Below are positions 1-9,176 of a stretch of 64,000 bases of DNA, one piece after another. The stretch is from assembly GCF_017873435.1 (NCBI RefSeq), contig NZ_JAGGKG010000025.1:1-64000 (forward strand), written 5' to 3'. A program made the translations under genes and the position numbers. The DNA comes from Paenibacillus turicensis. Lineage in GTDB: Bacteria; Bacillota; Bacilli; Paenibacillales; Paenibacillaceae. The notes under the pieces are model-generated. The model did no database searches. It had not been told where the DNA came from and worked only from the letters and a program-made list of their open reading frames with translations. The first letter of the stretch is position 1. Each line of letters opens with the position of its first letter.

Positions 1-57
1 TCCAGCGCCGATGGTACTTGGACCGAAGGGTCCTGGGAGAGTAGGACGCCGCCAAGC
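1..57 (+). rRNA. rrf: 5S ribosomal RNA, 3' part
   Basis: The first 57 bases match the 3' half of a Gram-positive 5S rRNA, including the GGTCCTGGGAGAGTAGGACG segment and the GCCAAGC end. The 5' half lies outside the window. It is followed at once by an intrinsic terminator, so this is the end of an rRNA operon. An rRNA operon just before csfB is also the B. subtilis arrangement. Confidence 0.93.
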
Positions 58-62
58 ACAAG

Positions 63-95
63 AACCACTGCCGATCATCCGGTGGTGGTTTTTTT
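63..95 (+). terminator. Rho-independent terminator of the rRNA operon
   Basis: ACCACTGCCG and CGGTGGTGGT form a stem with a short loop, followed by seven T. It lies a few bases after the 5S end. Confidence 0.85.
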
Positions 96-400
96 GTGTT
101 TAACATTAATTTAAAGGTGTCTGTAACCACTTATCTTTTGTTATTGATTGTAATGGTTACAAATCTTTATATTTGAATAAAAGTTGAGTTAAAAAAATGA
201 TAGATTTTCAATTAAAAGAAGTCTAAATTGTCATGGCGAATGTTAATTCTTTTATAAAATAGTTAGCTATAATATCCAATGTAGGAGAACTTATTATGTT
301 GATCCCTGCAAATTAAAACAAAGTCGGAAGGACAAATACAATCTTAAAAAATCCTTGACGATGAATATTGAGATTTATTTGTTTTGAAAGGAGCTTAACC
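96..400. other. AT-rich intergenic region after rRNA operon
   Basis: About 300 bases with no convincing gene. A six-codon reading frame (ATG at 295, preceded by TAGGAG) is too short to call. TTGTCA near 227 lies 19 bases before TATAAA and is only a weak promoter candidate for the next gene. Confidence 0.5.
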
Positions 401-1564
401 ATGACAAAGAAACAAACTAAACATGAATGGCAAAGGGGTATTATAGCTACTGGTGTATTACTAGGAGGGCTATGGCTACAAAGCGGAGAAGGTTTAGCGG
501 CACCATCCACACCCACACCATCACTTGTAACACAAAGTTATAAAGCGACTGGTATTGTACAACAAAAGGTAGCACCAGCAGTTAATTCTATGGTCACTAT
601 TCAATATAATGGCACAAATGAGACAGCATCTAATAGAACAACGATTAAAGCCACTGGAATAATTAGGGATGGAAAGACATGGGTGCCAATTACTTTTTTA
701 CGAGATGCACTAAAGATGCCATTAAGCTACGATATCACGAAGAAAATGTATACTATTGGTGAAGATTTTCATCAGTTTACGATAGATGTTCAAGATAACA
801 ATAGCCTAACTTTAAATGGATACTATTTAAACGATCTCCAAGCTACTAATATAAATGGACACTTTTATGTGCCAGCTCAGCTATTAAAGCAATATTTAGG
901 TTATGAGGCTAATTTGAATGCAAAGAATAGGATTGTAAGTATTAAGGAAGCTAAACAAAATGATGTTTCATTTACGACTCAAACTAAAACAGAAAGCCTA
1001 AATGGGACTGATATAGACCTAGCATGGCCACAGATTAATTATAGTAAAGATAGTGTGGTTGAAGAGCGCATTAATCAGAAAATAACAGATGTGATTGCTG
1101 CTTACGAGAAGGAAATAAAGGAGCAGATGGTCCTAAGAGAAAAGGAAAAAATTAATAGTCCATATTTGTTTAGTAGCTCCTATATTGTAACGTATAATCA
1201 AAAGGGTATTGTTTCTCTCATTTTAGAGCAATACGATTTTACAGGTGGGGCGCATGGCATGACCTATCGTAAGGCGCTCACCTTCTCTTTGAAGGATGGT
1301 AAGCAATTAACGGTTACCGATGTGGTCGGGAATAATAAGAATCTGAAGGACATCAATCAGAGCATTAAACAGAAATTTGAGAAAAGTATAGAATATTTTG
1401 GTGGCTTTAAAGGTATTGATAACAAAGCTGACTTTTATATCGAGCCAGGCAATTTAATTGTATATTTCCAATTGTATGATTACACGCCATATGTTGCTGG
1501 CTTCCCAGAGTTTTCATTTTCCCTTTCAAAAGTTATCCCTAGTGATAGCAAGCTTTTTGAATAG
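401..1564 (+). CDS. Exported stalk-domain protein with DUF4163/DUF3298 (RsiV-like) region
   Basis: A 387-residue exported protein. The N-terminus has a basic stretch and a hydrophobic segment (about residues 13-33) ending near LAAPS, read as a signal peptide. Residues about 80-180 resemble the copper amine oxidase N-terminal (stalk) fold common in Paenibacillus wall proteins, with a WVPITFLRDAL motif and a later FYVPAQLL. The rest resembles DUF4163 plus DUF3298, the pair seen in the anti-sigma factor RsiV, with the motif FTGGAHGM. No anti-sigma region precedes the membrane segment, so RsiV function is not implied. The ATG at 401 is chosen because GAAAGGAG lies 7 bases upstream; an upstream in-frame ATG at 368 has no ribosome site. 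It may bind wall polymer or lysozyme-like ligands, which is inference. Confidence 0.75.
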   Translation: MTKKQTKHEWQRGIIATGVLLGGLWLQSGEGLAAPSTPTPSLVTQSYKATGIVQQKVAPAVNSMVTIQYNGTNETASNRTTIKATGIIRDGKTWVPITFLRDALKMPLSYDITKKMYTIGEDFHQFTIDVQDNNSLTLNGYYLNDLQATNINGHFYVPAQLLKQYLGYEANLNAKNRIVSIKEAKQNDVSFTTQTKTESLNGTDIDLAWPQINYSKDSVVEERINQKITDVIAAYEKEIKEQMVLREKEKINSPYLFSSSYIVTYNQKGIVSLILEQYDFTGGAHGMTYRKALTFSLKDGKQLTVTDVVGNNKNLKDINQSIKQKFEKSIEYFGGFKGIDNKADFYIEPGNLIVYFQLYDYTPYVAGFPEFSFSLSKVIPSDSKLFE

Positions 1565-1726
1565 TTGATTCACAGTCTTTGTGAAAGTGAATGAAAATAG
1601 ATAGTATCTTTCAAAATGAATGTAACTTTTTTGTCATTACTATTGGGGTGGTTCTCGTTATAATAAGGTGTAGGTTACTTAGGTAGGAAATTTGGCCTAT
1701 AATTTGTTTAGGGAAGGGGAATCAAT

Positions 1727-2215
1727 GTGAGACAAACGAAGTACATGTCATGTATGGTTTTATGTATGATCATGTCCATGCTTCTTGTCATTACAGGCTG
1801 TGGTTCTTCTGAGCCTTCTTGGGATGAGTATGTAGGAGCTGTTGTGGAGAAGACATTTCCTGTCCCTGCAGAGGCAACCCATTCTGAATCTATGCTGACT
1901 AATTCTGAGATGCGTTATATTCAATATACTTTTAGTGGTATTCATGAGAAGGGTAAGATTCCAGAACAATACCAAGAGACCATTTTGGACTGGGGTTGGG
2001 TAGAGAAGGAAAGTACTGAAGCGGGCAATACCGTTGTATATGAAAAGGGCAATCAAATCGTCCAAGTAACTGTACAAGAGAATGGCTTTACGATTTTAGT
2101 TCCAAAACAGGATCGTAACCTAGTCATTCAAGGAATTGAAAGCAGCGAATTTAGTAAGAATCGCAGTGATGATAACGATAATGGGCAGACAGAGAATAAT
2201 GATAGCAACCCATAA
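1727..2215 (+). CDS. Small lipoprotein of unknown function
   Basis: A 162-residue protein with a GTG start after GGGAAGGGGA. It has a basic N-terminus, a long hydrophobic segment and a lipobox LVITGC with Cys at about residue 25, so it should be a membrane-anchored lipoprotein facing outward. The mature part is acidic with no domain I recognise, and ends in an Asn/Asp-rich tail (residues about 145-162). It stands alone, with gaps on both sides and a terminator at 2321. The function is unknown. Confidence 0.7.
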   Translation: MRQTKYMSCMVLCMIMSMLLVITGCGSSEPSWDEYVGAVVEKTFPVPAEATHSESMLTNSEMRYIQYTFSGIHEKGKIPEQYQETILDWGWVEKESTEAGNTVVYEKGNQIVQVTVQENGFTILVPKQDRNLVIQGIESSEFSKNRSDDNDNGQTENNDSNP

Positions 2216-2320
2216 TATTAAAAGTTATAGTTTGAAACATTAATTAGTGATTATAGCTCTGAACTAAGATGTCACATGATAACCTTGTTATAGTAGCCTA
2301 GTATTAGGCTTTAAAATGAT

Positions 2321-2362
2321 AAACGGTCTTATTCCGCTACAGTAGGGAATAGACCGTTTTAT
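2321..2362. terminator. Intrinsic terminator, probably bidirectional
   Basis: AAACGGTCTTATTCC pairs with GGAATAGACCGTTT around a 9-base loop. T-rich sequence follows on the plus strand. It lies between the lipoprotein gene and the convergent minus-strand gene and may serve both. Confidence 0.8.
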
Positions 2363-2460
2363 TAATTAATCTAATGGTTATGAAAATGAATGTGAAATTC
2401 GATTTTGAATAACCCTGAAATTAATTCTTGTTAAGTTATAGTCAGTAATGTCATTATGTC

Positions 2461-2985
2461 TCATGGCTTGTAGTAGGACAAGTCTCTTTCATTTAATTTT
2501 AGAACACCATCCTTAGGTTGTCTCTTTAACCCTGTAATCGTAAACTGTTTAGGCACCATAAGCCATAAATGCCAGAAGAGCAATGAGAACATAAATTCAA
2601 AGGGAGACCATGGAATAATTGCTACGATGATGATACAGCCGATCCACGCGGTATGAAGATGCACTTTACGAAAGCTAGAGTATGGAATATATTGATCTGG
2701 CATATAGCCGATCCAAGGTAAGCGATAGGAAAACTTCCAGCGCTTATGATAAGAGTGATTAATAATAATAAGTATAGATCGTGCAATAACATATTGAATC
2801 CAAGCTGTAATGATCATAGCAATAATAAAATAGAAGATACTTGTCCAGCTAATTACAATCATTTCGGCAGCAAGCCAAATTATCGGTAGCATAACATAAC
2901 TTAATAAAAACGATTTAGGAAATATTATTTTTTTAAGTAGTCGATAATGATAAAATGTTGCATTTGAATTGGATTGATCGGTCAT
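2461..2985 (-). CDS. Membrane protein of unknown function
   Basis: A 174-residue protein on the minus strand with about four hydrophobic segments: two adjacent ones near residues 28-75, then one near 112-130 and one near 130-150. It has basic aromatic loops between them and a charged C-terminus. I do not recognise the family. It ends about 100 bases from the bidirectional terminator at 2321. The ATG at 2985 is used; an adjacent TTG at 2988 is equally possible, since AAGGGGG lies 9 bases upstream of it. It is the only minus-strand gene besides abrB. Confidence 0.6.
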   Translation of the reverse strand: MTDQSNSNATFYHYRLLKKIIFPKSFLLSYVMLPIIWLAAEMIVISWTSIFYFIIAMIITAWIQYVIARSILIIINHSYHKRWKFSYRLPWIGYMPDQYIPYSSFRKVHLHTAWIGCIIIVAIIPWSPFEFMFSLLFWHLWLMVPKQFTITGLKRQPKDGVLKLNERDLSYYKP

Positions 2986-3173
2986 CAATCACACAATCCC
3001 CCTTAAGCTAACGTTATATTATTGCGTTTAAGTTAAAAAATTGAATGGCTTTTAATGCATGGCTTGTAATTAGTATATCGGAAATAGTGGAGAAATAATT
3101 GAGATTTAATGCTGTACAGACACCTATAACATTAGTGCTACATAGTATATAGTAATTCAGTTACTATGAAAGG

Positions 3174-3203
3174 GTTTAAATTCATAGAAACTGTGTCATA
3201 CTA
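3174..3203 (+). promoter_or_regulatory. Possible forespore (sigma-F/sigma-G) promoter of csfB
   Basis: GTTTA, 15 bases, then TGTCATACTA. The -35 fits the sigma-F form and CATACTA fits the sigma-G -10. Two positions deviate from the sigma-F consensus. It lies 30 bases before csfB, a forespore gene in B. subtilis. Confidence 0.4.
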
Positions 3204-3232
3204 ATAGTAAAACGAGTAGGGTGGGATCGTGA

Positions 3233-3418
3233 ATGAATGAGCTTGCCAAATGCACATGTATTATATGTGGACAGCAAAAGGAAGATGGCATTCATATCGT
3301 TTCTGAGTTTATATGTGATGCTTGCGAGAGTGAGATGGTACGTACTGACGTACAAGAGGAGAAATATCATTTTTTTATACACCGCATGAAGCAGATTTGG
3401 ATGAAAGAGAATGTATGA
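3233..3418 (+). CDS. csfB: Anti-sigma factor Gin (CsfB)
   Basis: A 61-residue zinc-finger protein that in B. subtilis binds and inhibits sigma-G (and sigma-E), so that late forespore genes are not read early. The Gin signature is clear: CIIC at residues 9-12, then CDAC at 28-31 for the metal site, followed by an amphipathic C-terminal helix ending in IWMKENV. The length is close to the family norm. The position after an rRNA operon and before the yaaO-tmk group matches B. subtilis, except that xpaC and yaaN are missing. The ribosome site AGGGTGGGATC is modest. Confidence 0.88.
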   Translation: MNELAKCTCIICGQQKEDGIHIVSEFICDACESEMVRTDVQEEKYHFFIHRMKQIWMKENV

Positions 3419-3428
3419 TGATATTTAG

Positions 3429-3478
3429 AGGGGCCGATTCTTTTTAGGGGAGAAGAGGTCCTTTTGTTTTGGCTTATT
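3429..3478 (+). terminator. Possible weak terminator after csfB
   Basis: AGAGGGGCC can pair with GGTCCTTTT across a 20-base loop with three G-U pairs, followed by GTTTT. It is weak and may be read through. Confidence 0.35.
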
Positions 3479-3563
3479 TTTGTTTATATTGGCAGGGGAA
3501 CTTAACAAAGGTAAACTAGAGGGAGTACTTCCATCATTGATGATATATTGAAAGGATTTACAC

Positions 3564-5165
3564 ATGGTAAACAAAAAGTCGATAGATATGTGCAATCAGC
3601 ACACAAATAGTATACAAGCACCGTTAGTTTCCGCCTTATTACATTATAAAAGTAAAAAAGATATTTCTTTCCATGTACCAGGTCATAAGAATGGAGCTGC
3701 CTATTCATGGACTGCGGAGATAAAGGAAATATTTGGTCCAATCCTTGAGATTGATGTTACTGAAATTGAAGGTACAGATAATTTGCATCAACCGGAAGGT
3801 GCAATATTAGAGGCGCAGCGATACGCGGCACGTTTTTTTGGTGCAGATCAGACCTTTTTTTTAGTAGGTGGGAGCACAGCAGGGAATCAGGCTTTAATAT
3901 TAAGTGCTTGTACCAACCCTGGGGATATTATTCTAGTACAAAGAAATGTACATAAGTCAGTGATTCACGGATTAATGCTTGCACAGGCCAAAGCTGTTTT
4001 TTTAACGCCTGAAATTGATCAAGAAAGTGGCTTAGCAACGATTCCTTCTATTACTAGCATCCAAAGGGCTCTAGAACGTTATCCAAATTCGAAGGGCTTA
4101 TTGCTAACACAACCTAACTATTATGGAATGGTATCTTCTACCCTAGCTAATATCGTAGAACTTTGTCATAGTCATCGAATTCCAGTATTTGTAGATGAAG
4201 CACATGGTGCACATTTTGGATTACATGGTGATTTTCCGAATAGTGCGTTAAGTGCTGGTGTGGATGGCGTTGTTCAGTCCACGCATAAAATGTTATCCGC
4301 CATGACAATGGGCTCAATGCTACATATTCAAGGGGAGTATATAGATCGCATGTTGTTGGCGCAACGTTTAACGATGATTCAAAGCTCAAGCCCTTCCTAT
4401 CCTATTATGGCTTCATTAGACATTACTAGGTTTATGTTGGAGGCGCATGGGGAATCTATTTTTGCAGAGCCGTTAATAGCTGCTCAGATGCTTCGTGAAG
4501 GCATTGGGCAGTTAAAGCGATTTCGTATACTTAGTCCAAACCTAAAGATAACAGAACCCCAGATGGCAGAGGAACGAAAAGTAGATGAACGACAGGAAGT
4601 TAAATTAGATGCACAGCAGGCAGGAGCACAGAACGTGTATAGTGCATATGATAAACAAGATCCTTTGAAAATTGTAATTTGTGATGCATTAGGGATATGG
4701 AGTGGCTACGAATTACAAAACAGGTTATGTGAGATGGGCTGTATACCTGAGATGTGTGATGAGCGTTATGTCGTGTTTGCTTTAGGGCAAGGAACTACAA
4801 CAAGGGATGCCGATAGGCTGTTAGCAGCTTTGGAGCAACTTAGTATGGAAGAAACAGAAAACAAAGCAAATGATTTTTTCACGTGGAACAATTGTTTAGT
4901 TGAAGAAGAGGGATTTGAGCCTGTACAGTTTAGCTTATCTGTTATGTCAGATGAAAAAACGGAAATGATTCCGCTTGAGCAAGGGGTTGGTCGAAAATCA
5001 GCAGAGATGATCATACCTTATCCACCTGGAATACCATTATTATATCCACAAGAATTGATTACAGAACACATACTAAAGCGTATAATGCAATTAAGAGAAT
5101 TAAATGCAACTAGCTTAGGTGCTTGTGATCCTAGTTTAAAAATGATAAAGGTTTGTAAGCTTTGA
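3564..5165 (+). CDS. yaaO: Orn/Lys/Arg decarboxylase-family PLP enzyme (YaaO-like)
   Basis: A 533-residue PLP-dependent enzyme of the fold-type I basic amino acid decarboxylase family. Family landmarks in order are HVPGHKNG (about 37-44), TDNLHQPEG, the cofactor-binding GGSTAGNQA, FVDEAHGAH with the aspartate that contacts the pyridine nitrogen, and STHKML, where K242 should carry PLP. A charged insertion at about 333-353 precedes the C-terminal domain, which carries the usual GIWSGYELQNRL and PPGIPLL segments. The closest B. subtilis match by position is yaaO. The substrate (lysine, arginine or ornithine) cannot be read from sequence. AAAGG precedes the ATG. It lies 20 bases before tmk and is probably co-transcribed with it. 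Confidence 0.85.
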   Translation: MVNKKSIDMCNQHTNSIQAPLVSALLHYKSKKDISFHVPGHKNGAAYSWTAEIKEIFGPILEIDVTEIEGTDNLHQPEGAILEAQRYAARFFGADQTFFLVGGSTAGNQALILSACTNPGDIILVQRNVHKSVIHGLMLAQAKAVFLTPEIDQESGLATIPSITSIQRALERYPNSKGLLLTQPNYYGMVSSTLANIVELCHSHRIPVFVDEAHGAHFGLHGDFPNSALSAGVDGVVQSTHKMLSAMTMGSMLHIQGEYIDRMLLAQRLTMIQSSSPSYPIMASLDITRFMLEAHGESIFAEPLIAAQMLREGIGQLKRFRILSPNLKITEPQMAEERKVDERQEVKLDAQQAGAQNVYSAYDKQDPLKIVICDALGIWSGYELQNRLCEMGCIPEMCDERYVVFALGQGTTTRDADRLLAALEQLSMEETENKANDFFTWNNCLVEEEGFEPVQFSLSVMSDEKTEMIPLEQGVGRKSAEMIIPYPPGIPLLYPQELITEHILKRIMQLRELNATSLGACDPSLKMIKVCKL

Positions 5166-5185
5166 TGAAGGGGAGCCGTTTATTC

Positions 5186-5851
5186 ATGGCAGGAAAAGGA
5201 CTATTTATTACGCTTGAAGGTGGAGAAGGCGTCGGCAAAACAACAATGTTAAAAAAGCTCGCCCAAACACTGGAACAAAAAAATATAAGCTATATTATTA
5301 CTCGTGAGCCTGGCGGCATTATGATTGCAGAAAAAATAAGAGAAGTCATTTTGGATTCCGCTCACACGATGATGGATGCGAGAACAGAAGCTTTATTGTA
5401 TGCGGCTGCTCGAAGACAACATTTGGTTGAGAAGGTAGCACCAGCTTTACAAGAAGGTAAGGTTGTATTGTGTGACCGTTTCATTGATAGTAGCTTAGCT
5501 TACCAGGGGTATGCTCGTGGGTTAGGTATAGATGAGGTATTATCGATAAATGCCTTTGCGATTGACCAATATATGCCTGATTTTACGTTTTATTTAGATA
5601 TGGACCCCTTGGATGGATTAGCTAGAATTGCAGCGGAGAAGGGAAGAGAAATAAATCGTTTAGATCTTGAAAGTATAGAGTTTCACCAAAAGGTCAGAGC
5701 GGGTTATAATAAGGTTATAGGGATGTACCCTAATCGCATTAAAAAGATTGATGCAGCTAGAAATATCGAACAGGTTGCTGCTGACATGAATAGCTTGCTT
5801 GTTGCGAAATTAGAGGAATTTTCAGTAGCGATGTCAAATAATAAAAATTAA
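5186..5851 (+). CDS. tmk: Thymidylate kinase
   Basis: A 221-residue dTMP kinase making dTDP for DNA synthesis. It has the P-loop EGGEGVGKTT (11-20), TREPGG for dTMP binding, the CDRF motif and a lid region. The length is normal. ATG 5186 is preferred: AAGGGGAG lies 11 bases upstream and the product begins MAGKGLFITLEG, as in relatives. An in-frame ATG at 5162 would overlap the yaaO stop and has no good ribosome site. It begins the tmk-darA-yaaR-holB-ricT-yabA series. Confidence 0.95.
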   Translation: MAGKGLFITLEGGEGVGKTTMLKKLAQTLEQKNISYIITREPGGIMIAEKIREVILDSAHTMMDARTEALLYAAARRQHLVEKVAPALQEGKVVLCDRFIDSSLAYQGYARGLGIDEVLSINAFAIDQYMPDFTFYLDMDPLDGLARIAAEKGREINRLDLESIEFHQKVRAGYNKVIGMYPNRIKKIDAARNIEQVAADMNSLLVAKLEEFSVAMSNNKN

Positions 5852-5885
5852 ATTCACGTTTTGAAATTTAAAGGAGGGACTGCAT

Positions 5886-6215
5886 ATGAAACTTATTATT
5901 GCGATTATTCAAGATAAGGATAGTAACCGCTTGTCCAGCGCACTTGTAAAGGCAAACTATAGAGCTACTAAATTAGCAAGTACTGGGGGTTTCTTGCGAG
6001 CAGGAAATACTACCTTTTTAATTGGTGTAGATGATAATCAGGTAGAATCTGTCATGGCAGTCATTCGAAACAGCTGTAAAATTCGTGAGCAATTGGTTAC
6101 ACCAGTTACTCCGATGAGTGGGACAACAGACTCCTATTTACCACTACCAGTAGAAGTGCAGGTTGGTGGGGCGACGGTTTTTGTACTTCCAGTAGATCAA
6201 TTTGAACATTTCTAG
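5886..6215 (+). CDS. darA: Cyclic di-AMP receptor DarA (PII-like)
   Basis: A 109-residue PII-like protein (YaaQ/PstA family) that binds c-di-AMP as a trimer. It starts MKLIIAIIQDKDSNRL, followed by STGGFLRAGNTTFLIGV, the segment that forms the nucleotide pocket, and ends VFVLPVDQFEHF. A strong AAAGGAGGG precedes the ATG. Its downstream partner is unknown in most species. The window also has a c-di-AMP riboswitch at 13.8 kb, so two separate c-di-AMP outputs lie 8 kb apart. Confidence 0.93.
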   Translation: MKLIIAIIQDKDSNRLSSALVKANYRATKLASTGGFLRAGNTTFLIGVDDNQVESVMAVIRNSCKIREQLVTPVTPMSGTTDSYLPLPVEVQVGGATVFVLPVDQFEHF

Positions 6216-6266
6216 TATGTTAGTATAAATACTACGGATAATATATGTAGATAGGCAGTGATTCAT

Positions 6267-6710
6267 TTGAAAATTAATCCGGGATATAGGCCGCTTAAAA
6301 GCGGACTAGGTGTGACGGATAATGCTGCTAGACCCATTCAGTCAAAAAGCTTCTCGGATGCGATGAATTATCATGGTGAGAAGGCAACACAGCAAGAATT
6401 GGATCGTAGATTTAAAGAAATACAAACCCAAGGCGATCGCCTAGCTCGATCTATGACGATTAGAGAGTTAAAGGCCTATCGCCTTCTTGTCAAAAAGTTT
6501 CTAGAGGATACTGTACGCCCTGGCATTACCATCAAAGAGTCTAGAGGATGGGATCGTCGTGGACGTAGTAAGCGATATAAGCTGCTTGATGAGGTAGATG
6601 CGGCCTTGCTTGAAATGGCAGATGAATTGCTAAACAGTGAGCAAGGAAAAATAGACTTATTGCAGAAAATTGGCGAAATTAGAGGATTGCTCATTAATCT
6701 AAGCTTCTAA
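6267..6710 (+). CDS. yaaR: YaaR family protein (DUF327)
   Basis: A 147-residue mostly helical protein of the YaaR/DUF327 family with no established function. Conserved segments include RELKAYRLLVKKFLED and the basic stretch SRGWDRRGRSKRYKLLDEVD. The TTG at 6267 is preferred: AGATAGG lies 11 bases upstream and translation gives MKINPGYRPLK, like relatives. A GTG at 6258 would sit 2 bases from that site. It always travels with darA and holB, which suggests a housekeeping link but no specific job. Confidence 0.85.
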   Translation: MKINPGYRPLKSGLGVTDNAARPIQSKSFSDAMNYHGEKATQQELDRRFKEIQTQGDRLARSMTIRELKAYRLLVKKFLEDTVRPGITIKESRGWDRRGRSKRYKLLDEVDAALLEMADELLNSEQGKIDLLQKIGEIRGLLINLSF

Positions 6711-6740
6711 TTGTAGCCATGGAAAGGTATTGACTACAAT

Positions 6741-7751
6741 ATGTCATTTGACGATATTATTGGACAAGATGTAGCGAAGACGATGTTGAAAAATGGGCTT
6801 CGTACTCATCAGGTGTCACATGCATATATATTTAGTGGACCACCAGGCAGTGGCCAAAAAGAGATGGCAATGGCATTTGCGAATGCCTTAGTCTGTGAAA
6901 ATCGACAAGAGCAGGGTGCATGTGGAGTATGCTTAGCTTGTCGTAAGGTTAAGCATGGGAACCATCCTGATCTTCATCTTGTCGAGCCTGAGGGAACAGC
7001 TAGTATTAAAATTGAACAAATTCGTGATTTACAACGATTATTTTCTTATCGAGCAAGTGCTGGTAATTATAAGGTCTACATGATAGATCAGTCCGAAAAA
7101 ATGACGGTACAAGCTGCTAATAGCCTCCTCAAATTTTTGGAGGAGCCGCCAGCTCCAGCTGTTGCAATTTTGATGACAGATAATGGACGGGCATTATTAC
7201 CAACGATACAATCTAGAGCACAATGGGTGCCATTTACGCCCCTTGCTCCTGATGAAATGCTGCAAATTTTAGTAGATGAAGGTTATCCTGTTAATTTAGC
7301 AAGGTGTGCAGTACATTTAGTGGCGGGAATAAGTGCTTGTCGTGATTTATTAAGTCAGAATTGGTTTGCAGAAATCAGAAACGTAATGTTACAATTAGGG
7401 AAGGAGGCCACAGGCCGTAGTGGTTCTCCCTTAGTAACGGCTCAGCAGAGCATTTTTAAAGCAGGTTTGGGCGATCATTTGGATATGTTGTTTAGCCTGT
7501 TCCATTTATGGTTTAGGGACATGCTCCAATCGCTCTATCATAGACATGATGGTATTGTTTTTATGGATCAGTTGGATTATATATCCAGCCATTCCTCTTC
7601 CCGTAATGCACAGCAGTGGATTGAAGCTATGTCATGGGCAGCACAAAGCAAAAGAAAGCTGCGACAAAATATGAATGGACAACTTTGCCTAGAACAGTTT
7701 CTAATTTCTTTAGGTGAGATGAATCATCGTCATTCTTCTATGTCATATTAA
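6741..7751 (+). CDS. holB: DNA polymerase III delta' subunit
   Basis: A 336-residue clamp-loader subunit with the AAA+ fold. The Walker A position reads GPPGSGQK (33-40), where the canonical GKT is lost, consistent with delta' not hydrolysing ATP. A zinc site is formed by C52, C61, C64 and C67. The family motif NSLLKFLEEPP lies at about 127-137. It works with DnaX and HolA to load the sliding clamp. It stands between yaaR and ricT, as in B. subtilis. Confidence 0.93.
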   Translation: MSFDDIIGQDVAKTMLKNGLRTHQVSHAYIFSGPPGSGQKEMAMAFANALVCENRQEQGACGVCLACRKVKHGNHPDLHLVEPEGTASIKIEQIRDLQRLFSYRASAGNYKVYMIDQSEKMTVQAANSLLKFLEEPPAPAVAILMTDNGRALLPTIQSRAQWVPFTPLAPDEMLQILVDEGYPVNLARCAVHLVAGISACRDLLSQNWFAEIRNVMLQLGKEATGRSGSPLVTAQQSIFKAGLGDHLDMLFSLFHLWFRDMLQSLYHRHDGIVFMDQLDYISSHSSSRNAQQWIEAMSWAAQSKRKLRQNMNGQLCLEQFLISLGEMNHRHSSMSY

Positions 7752-7840
7752 GGGAAACAAACTTTCTCCCGCATAAAGGTTTTGCAAATATGCATGAAAT
7801 TAAATTGATAAGCTTGGGTGCTATACGAGGGGGTTAGTTT

Positions 7841-8641
7841 TTGTACACTGTAGTAGGTGTCCGGTTTAAAAAAGCGGGCAAAATATATTATTTTGATCCC
7901 CTAGAGCTACCCGTCGAAAAGGATCAGTTTGTTATTGTAGAGACGGCGCGTGGGATCGAGCATGGTAAAGTCGTGATTGGTAAAAAGCAAGTAGACGAAT
8001 CTGACGTGGTGCTTCCGCTTAAGAAGGTGATTCGAATTGCTGACGATTCGGACGCTAGTGTGGTGGAGGAAAATAAGCTAGCAGCTCAGAATGCTTTCTC
8101 AACTTGTTTAAATAAAATCAAGGACCATGATTTGAAGATGAAGTTGGTTGATGTGGAGTTCACGTTTGACCGCAATAAAATTATTTTTTATTTTACGGCT
8201 GAAGGACGTGTCGACTTCCGTGAGCTAGTGAAGGATTTAGCAAGCATTTTCCGCACTCGCATCGAGTTAAGACAAATTGGTGTGCGTGATGAAGCCAAGA
8301 TGCTAGGCGGTATTGGACCTTGTGGACGTATATTATGCTGTTCCTCCTGGTTAGGTGATTTCGAGCCAGTATCCATCAAGATGGCAAAGGATCAAAGCCT
8401 TTCACTGAATCCAACAAAAATATCTGGACTATGTGGTCGTTTGATGTGTTGCTTGAAATTTGAGCATGATAATTATGAAAGTGTGAAGGAAGAACTTCCT
8501 TCCGTAGGTAAGTTAGTGATTACATCTATGGGCGAAGGTAAAGTGGTTGGATTAAACGCCGAATCTCGTTCTGTACATGTACAATTATTCGAAATTGGCA
8601 AGGTCAAGGAACTTCTCTTAGATGATGTTGTTGTGAAATAA
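7841..8641 (+). CDS. ricT: RicT (YaaT), PSP1-domain regulator of RNA processing
   Basis: A 266-residue PSP1-domain protein. In B. subtilis RicT joins RicA and RicF in a [4Fe-4S]-binding complex that activates RNase Y cleavage and promotes sporulation, competence and biofilm. Cysteines that can bind the clusters are seen at C161, C166, C167, C198, C203 and C204, in GPCGRILCC and GLCGRLMCC. The start is TTG with ACGAGGGGG 7 bases upstream, and MYTVVGVRFKKAGKIYYF matches relatives. Confidence 0.94.
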   Translation: MYTVVGVRFKKAGKIYYFDPLELPVEKDQFVIVETARGIEHGKVVIGKKQVDESDVVLPLKKVIRIADDSDASVVEENKLAAQNAFSTCLNKIKDHDLKMKLVDVEFTFDRNKIIFYFTAEGRVDFRELVKDLASIFRTRIELRQIGVRDEAKMLGGIGPCGRILCCSSWLGDFEPVSIKMAKDQSLSLNPTKISGLCGRLMCCLKFEHDNYESVKEELPSVGKLVITSMGEGKVVGLNAESRSVHVQLFEIGKVKELLLDDVVVK

Positions 8642-8685
8642 GGATGTTCAAGATAGACTTTAGAGAATGACTCTGGGGTGGGCAC

Positions 8686-9066
8686 TTGAAGAAAAAAGAT
8701 ATTTTTACACACATGCAAGAATTAGAGGGGCAAATGGAATCAATTCACGGCGAATTGGGTTTGCTTAAGCTAGAGGTAAAGAAGCTCGTTGAAGAAAATC
8801 AACAGCTATTGCTCGAAAATGAGCAGCTTCGGAAAATTTTAAAACGGGATCATGGGGATGCTCGTGTAGATTCTCCTTCCGGGGAGAAACACTCAGAACA
8901 ACTACCATCACCCGAAGGTAAGGAAGAAGCTATAGATATTGTTGGAGAAGGTTATGATAACCTAGCTAGGTTGTATCATGAAGGTTTCCATATCTGTAAT
9001 GTGTATTACGGGCATTTACGAACAGAAGGCGATTGTCTGTTTTGTCTCTCTTTTCTGAATAAATAA
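8686..9066 (+). CDS. yabA: Replication initiation control protein YabA
   Basis: A 126-residue protein that binds DnaA and DnaN to hold back re-initiation. Residues about 8-53 are a heptad coiled coil rich in Leu and Glu that makes the tetramer. A variable linker follows, then the C-terminal zinc-binding part with H98, H102, C104, C117 and C120. The TTG start is preceded by GGGGTGGG. It is the last gene before the terminator at 9070. Confidence 0.93.
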   Translation: MKKKDIFTHMQELEGQMESIHGELGLLKLEVKKLVEENQQLLLENEQLRKILKRDHGDARVDSPSGEKHSEQLPSPEGKEEAIDIVGEGYDNLARLYHEGFHICNVYYGHLRTEGDCLFCLSFLNK

Positions 9067-9069
9067 CAA

Positions 9070-9098
9070 GCCGTAGGAATTGTTCCTACGGTTTTTTT
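9070..9098 (+). terminator. Terminator after yabA
   Basis: CCGTAGGAA and TTCCTACGG form a perfect stem with a TTG loop, followed by seven T. It closes the tmk-yabA unit. Confidence 0.92.
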
Positions 9099-9176
9099 AA
9101 GATAAAAGACATAATCAATATTGGTCCAAGTACGTAATTTACGAATTATGATTTTATAGAAAGTGACGAGGTTGGC

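Noticed and set aside
313-516. Minus-strand 67-codon frame opposite the first gene
   Set aside because: It has no ribosome site and lies opposite a protein with a clear signal peptide and domain content.
1631-1664. TTGTCA and TATAAT 22 bases apart before the lipoprotein gene
   Set aside because: Spacing is too wide for sigma-A alone and no Spo0A box was found nearby; not enough to call a promoter.
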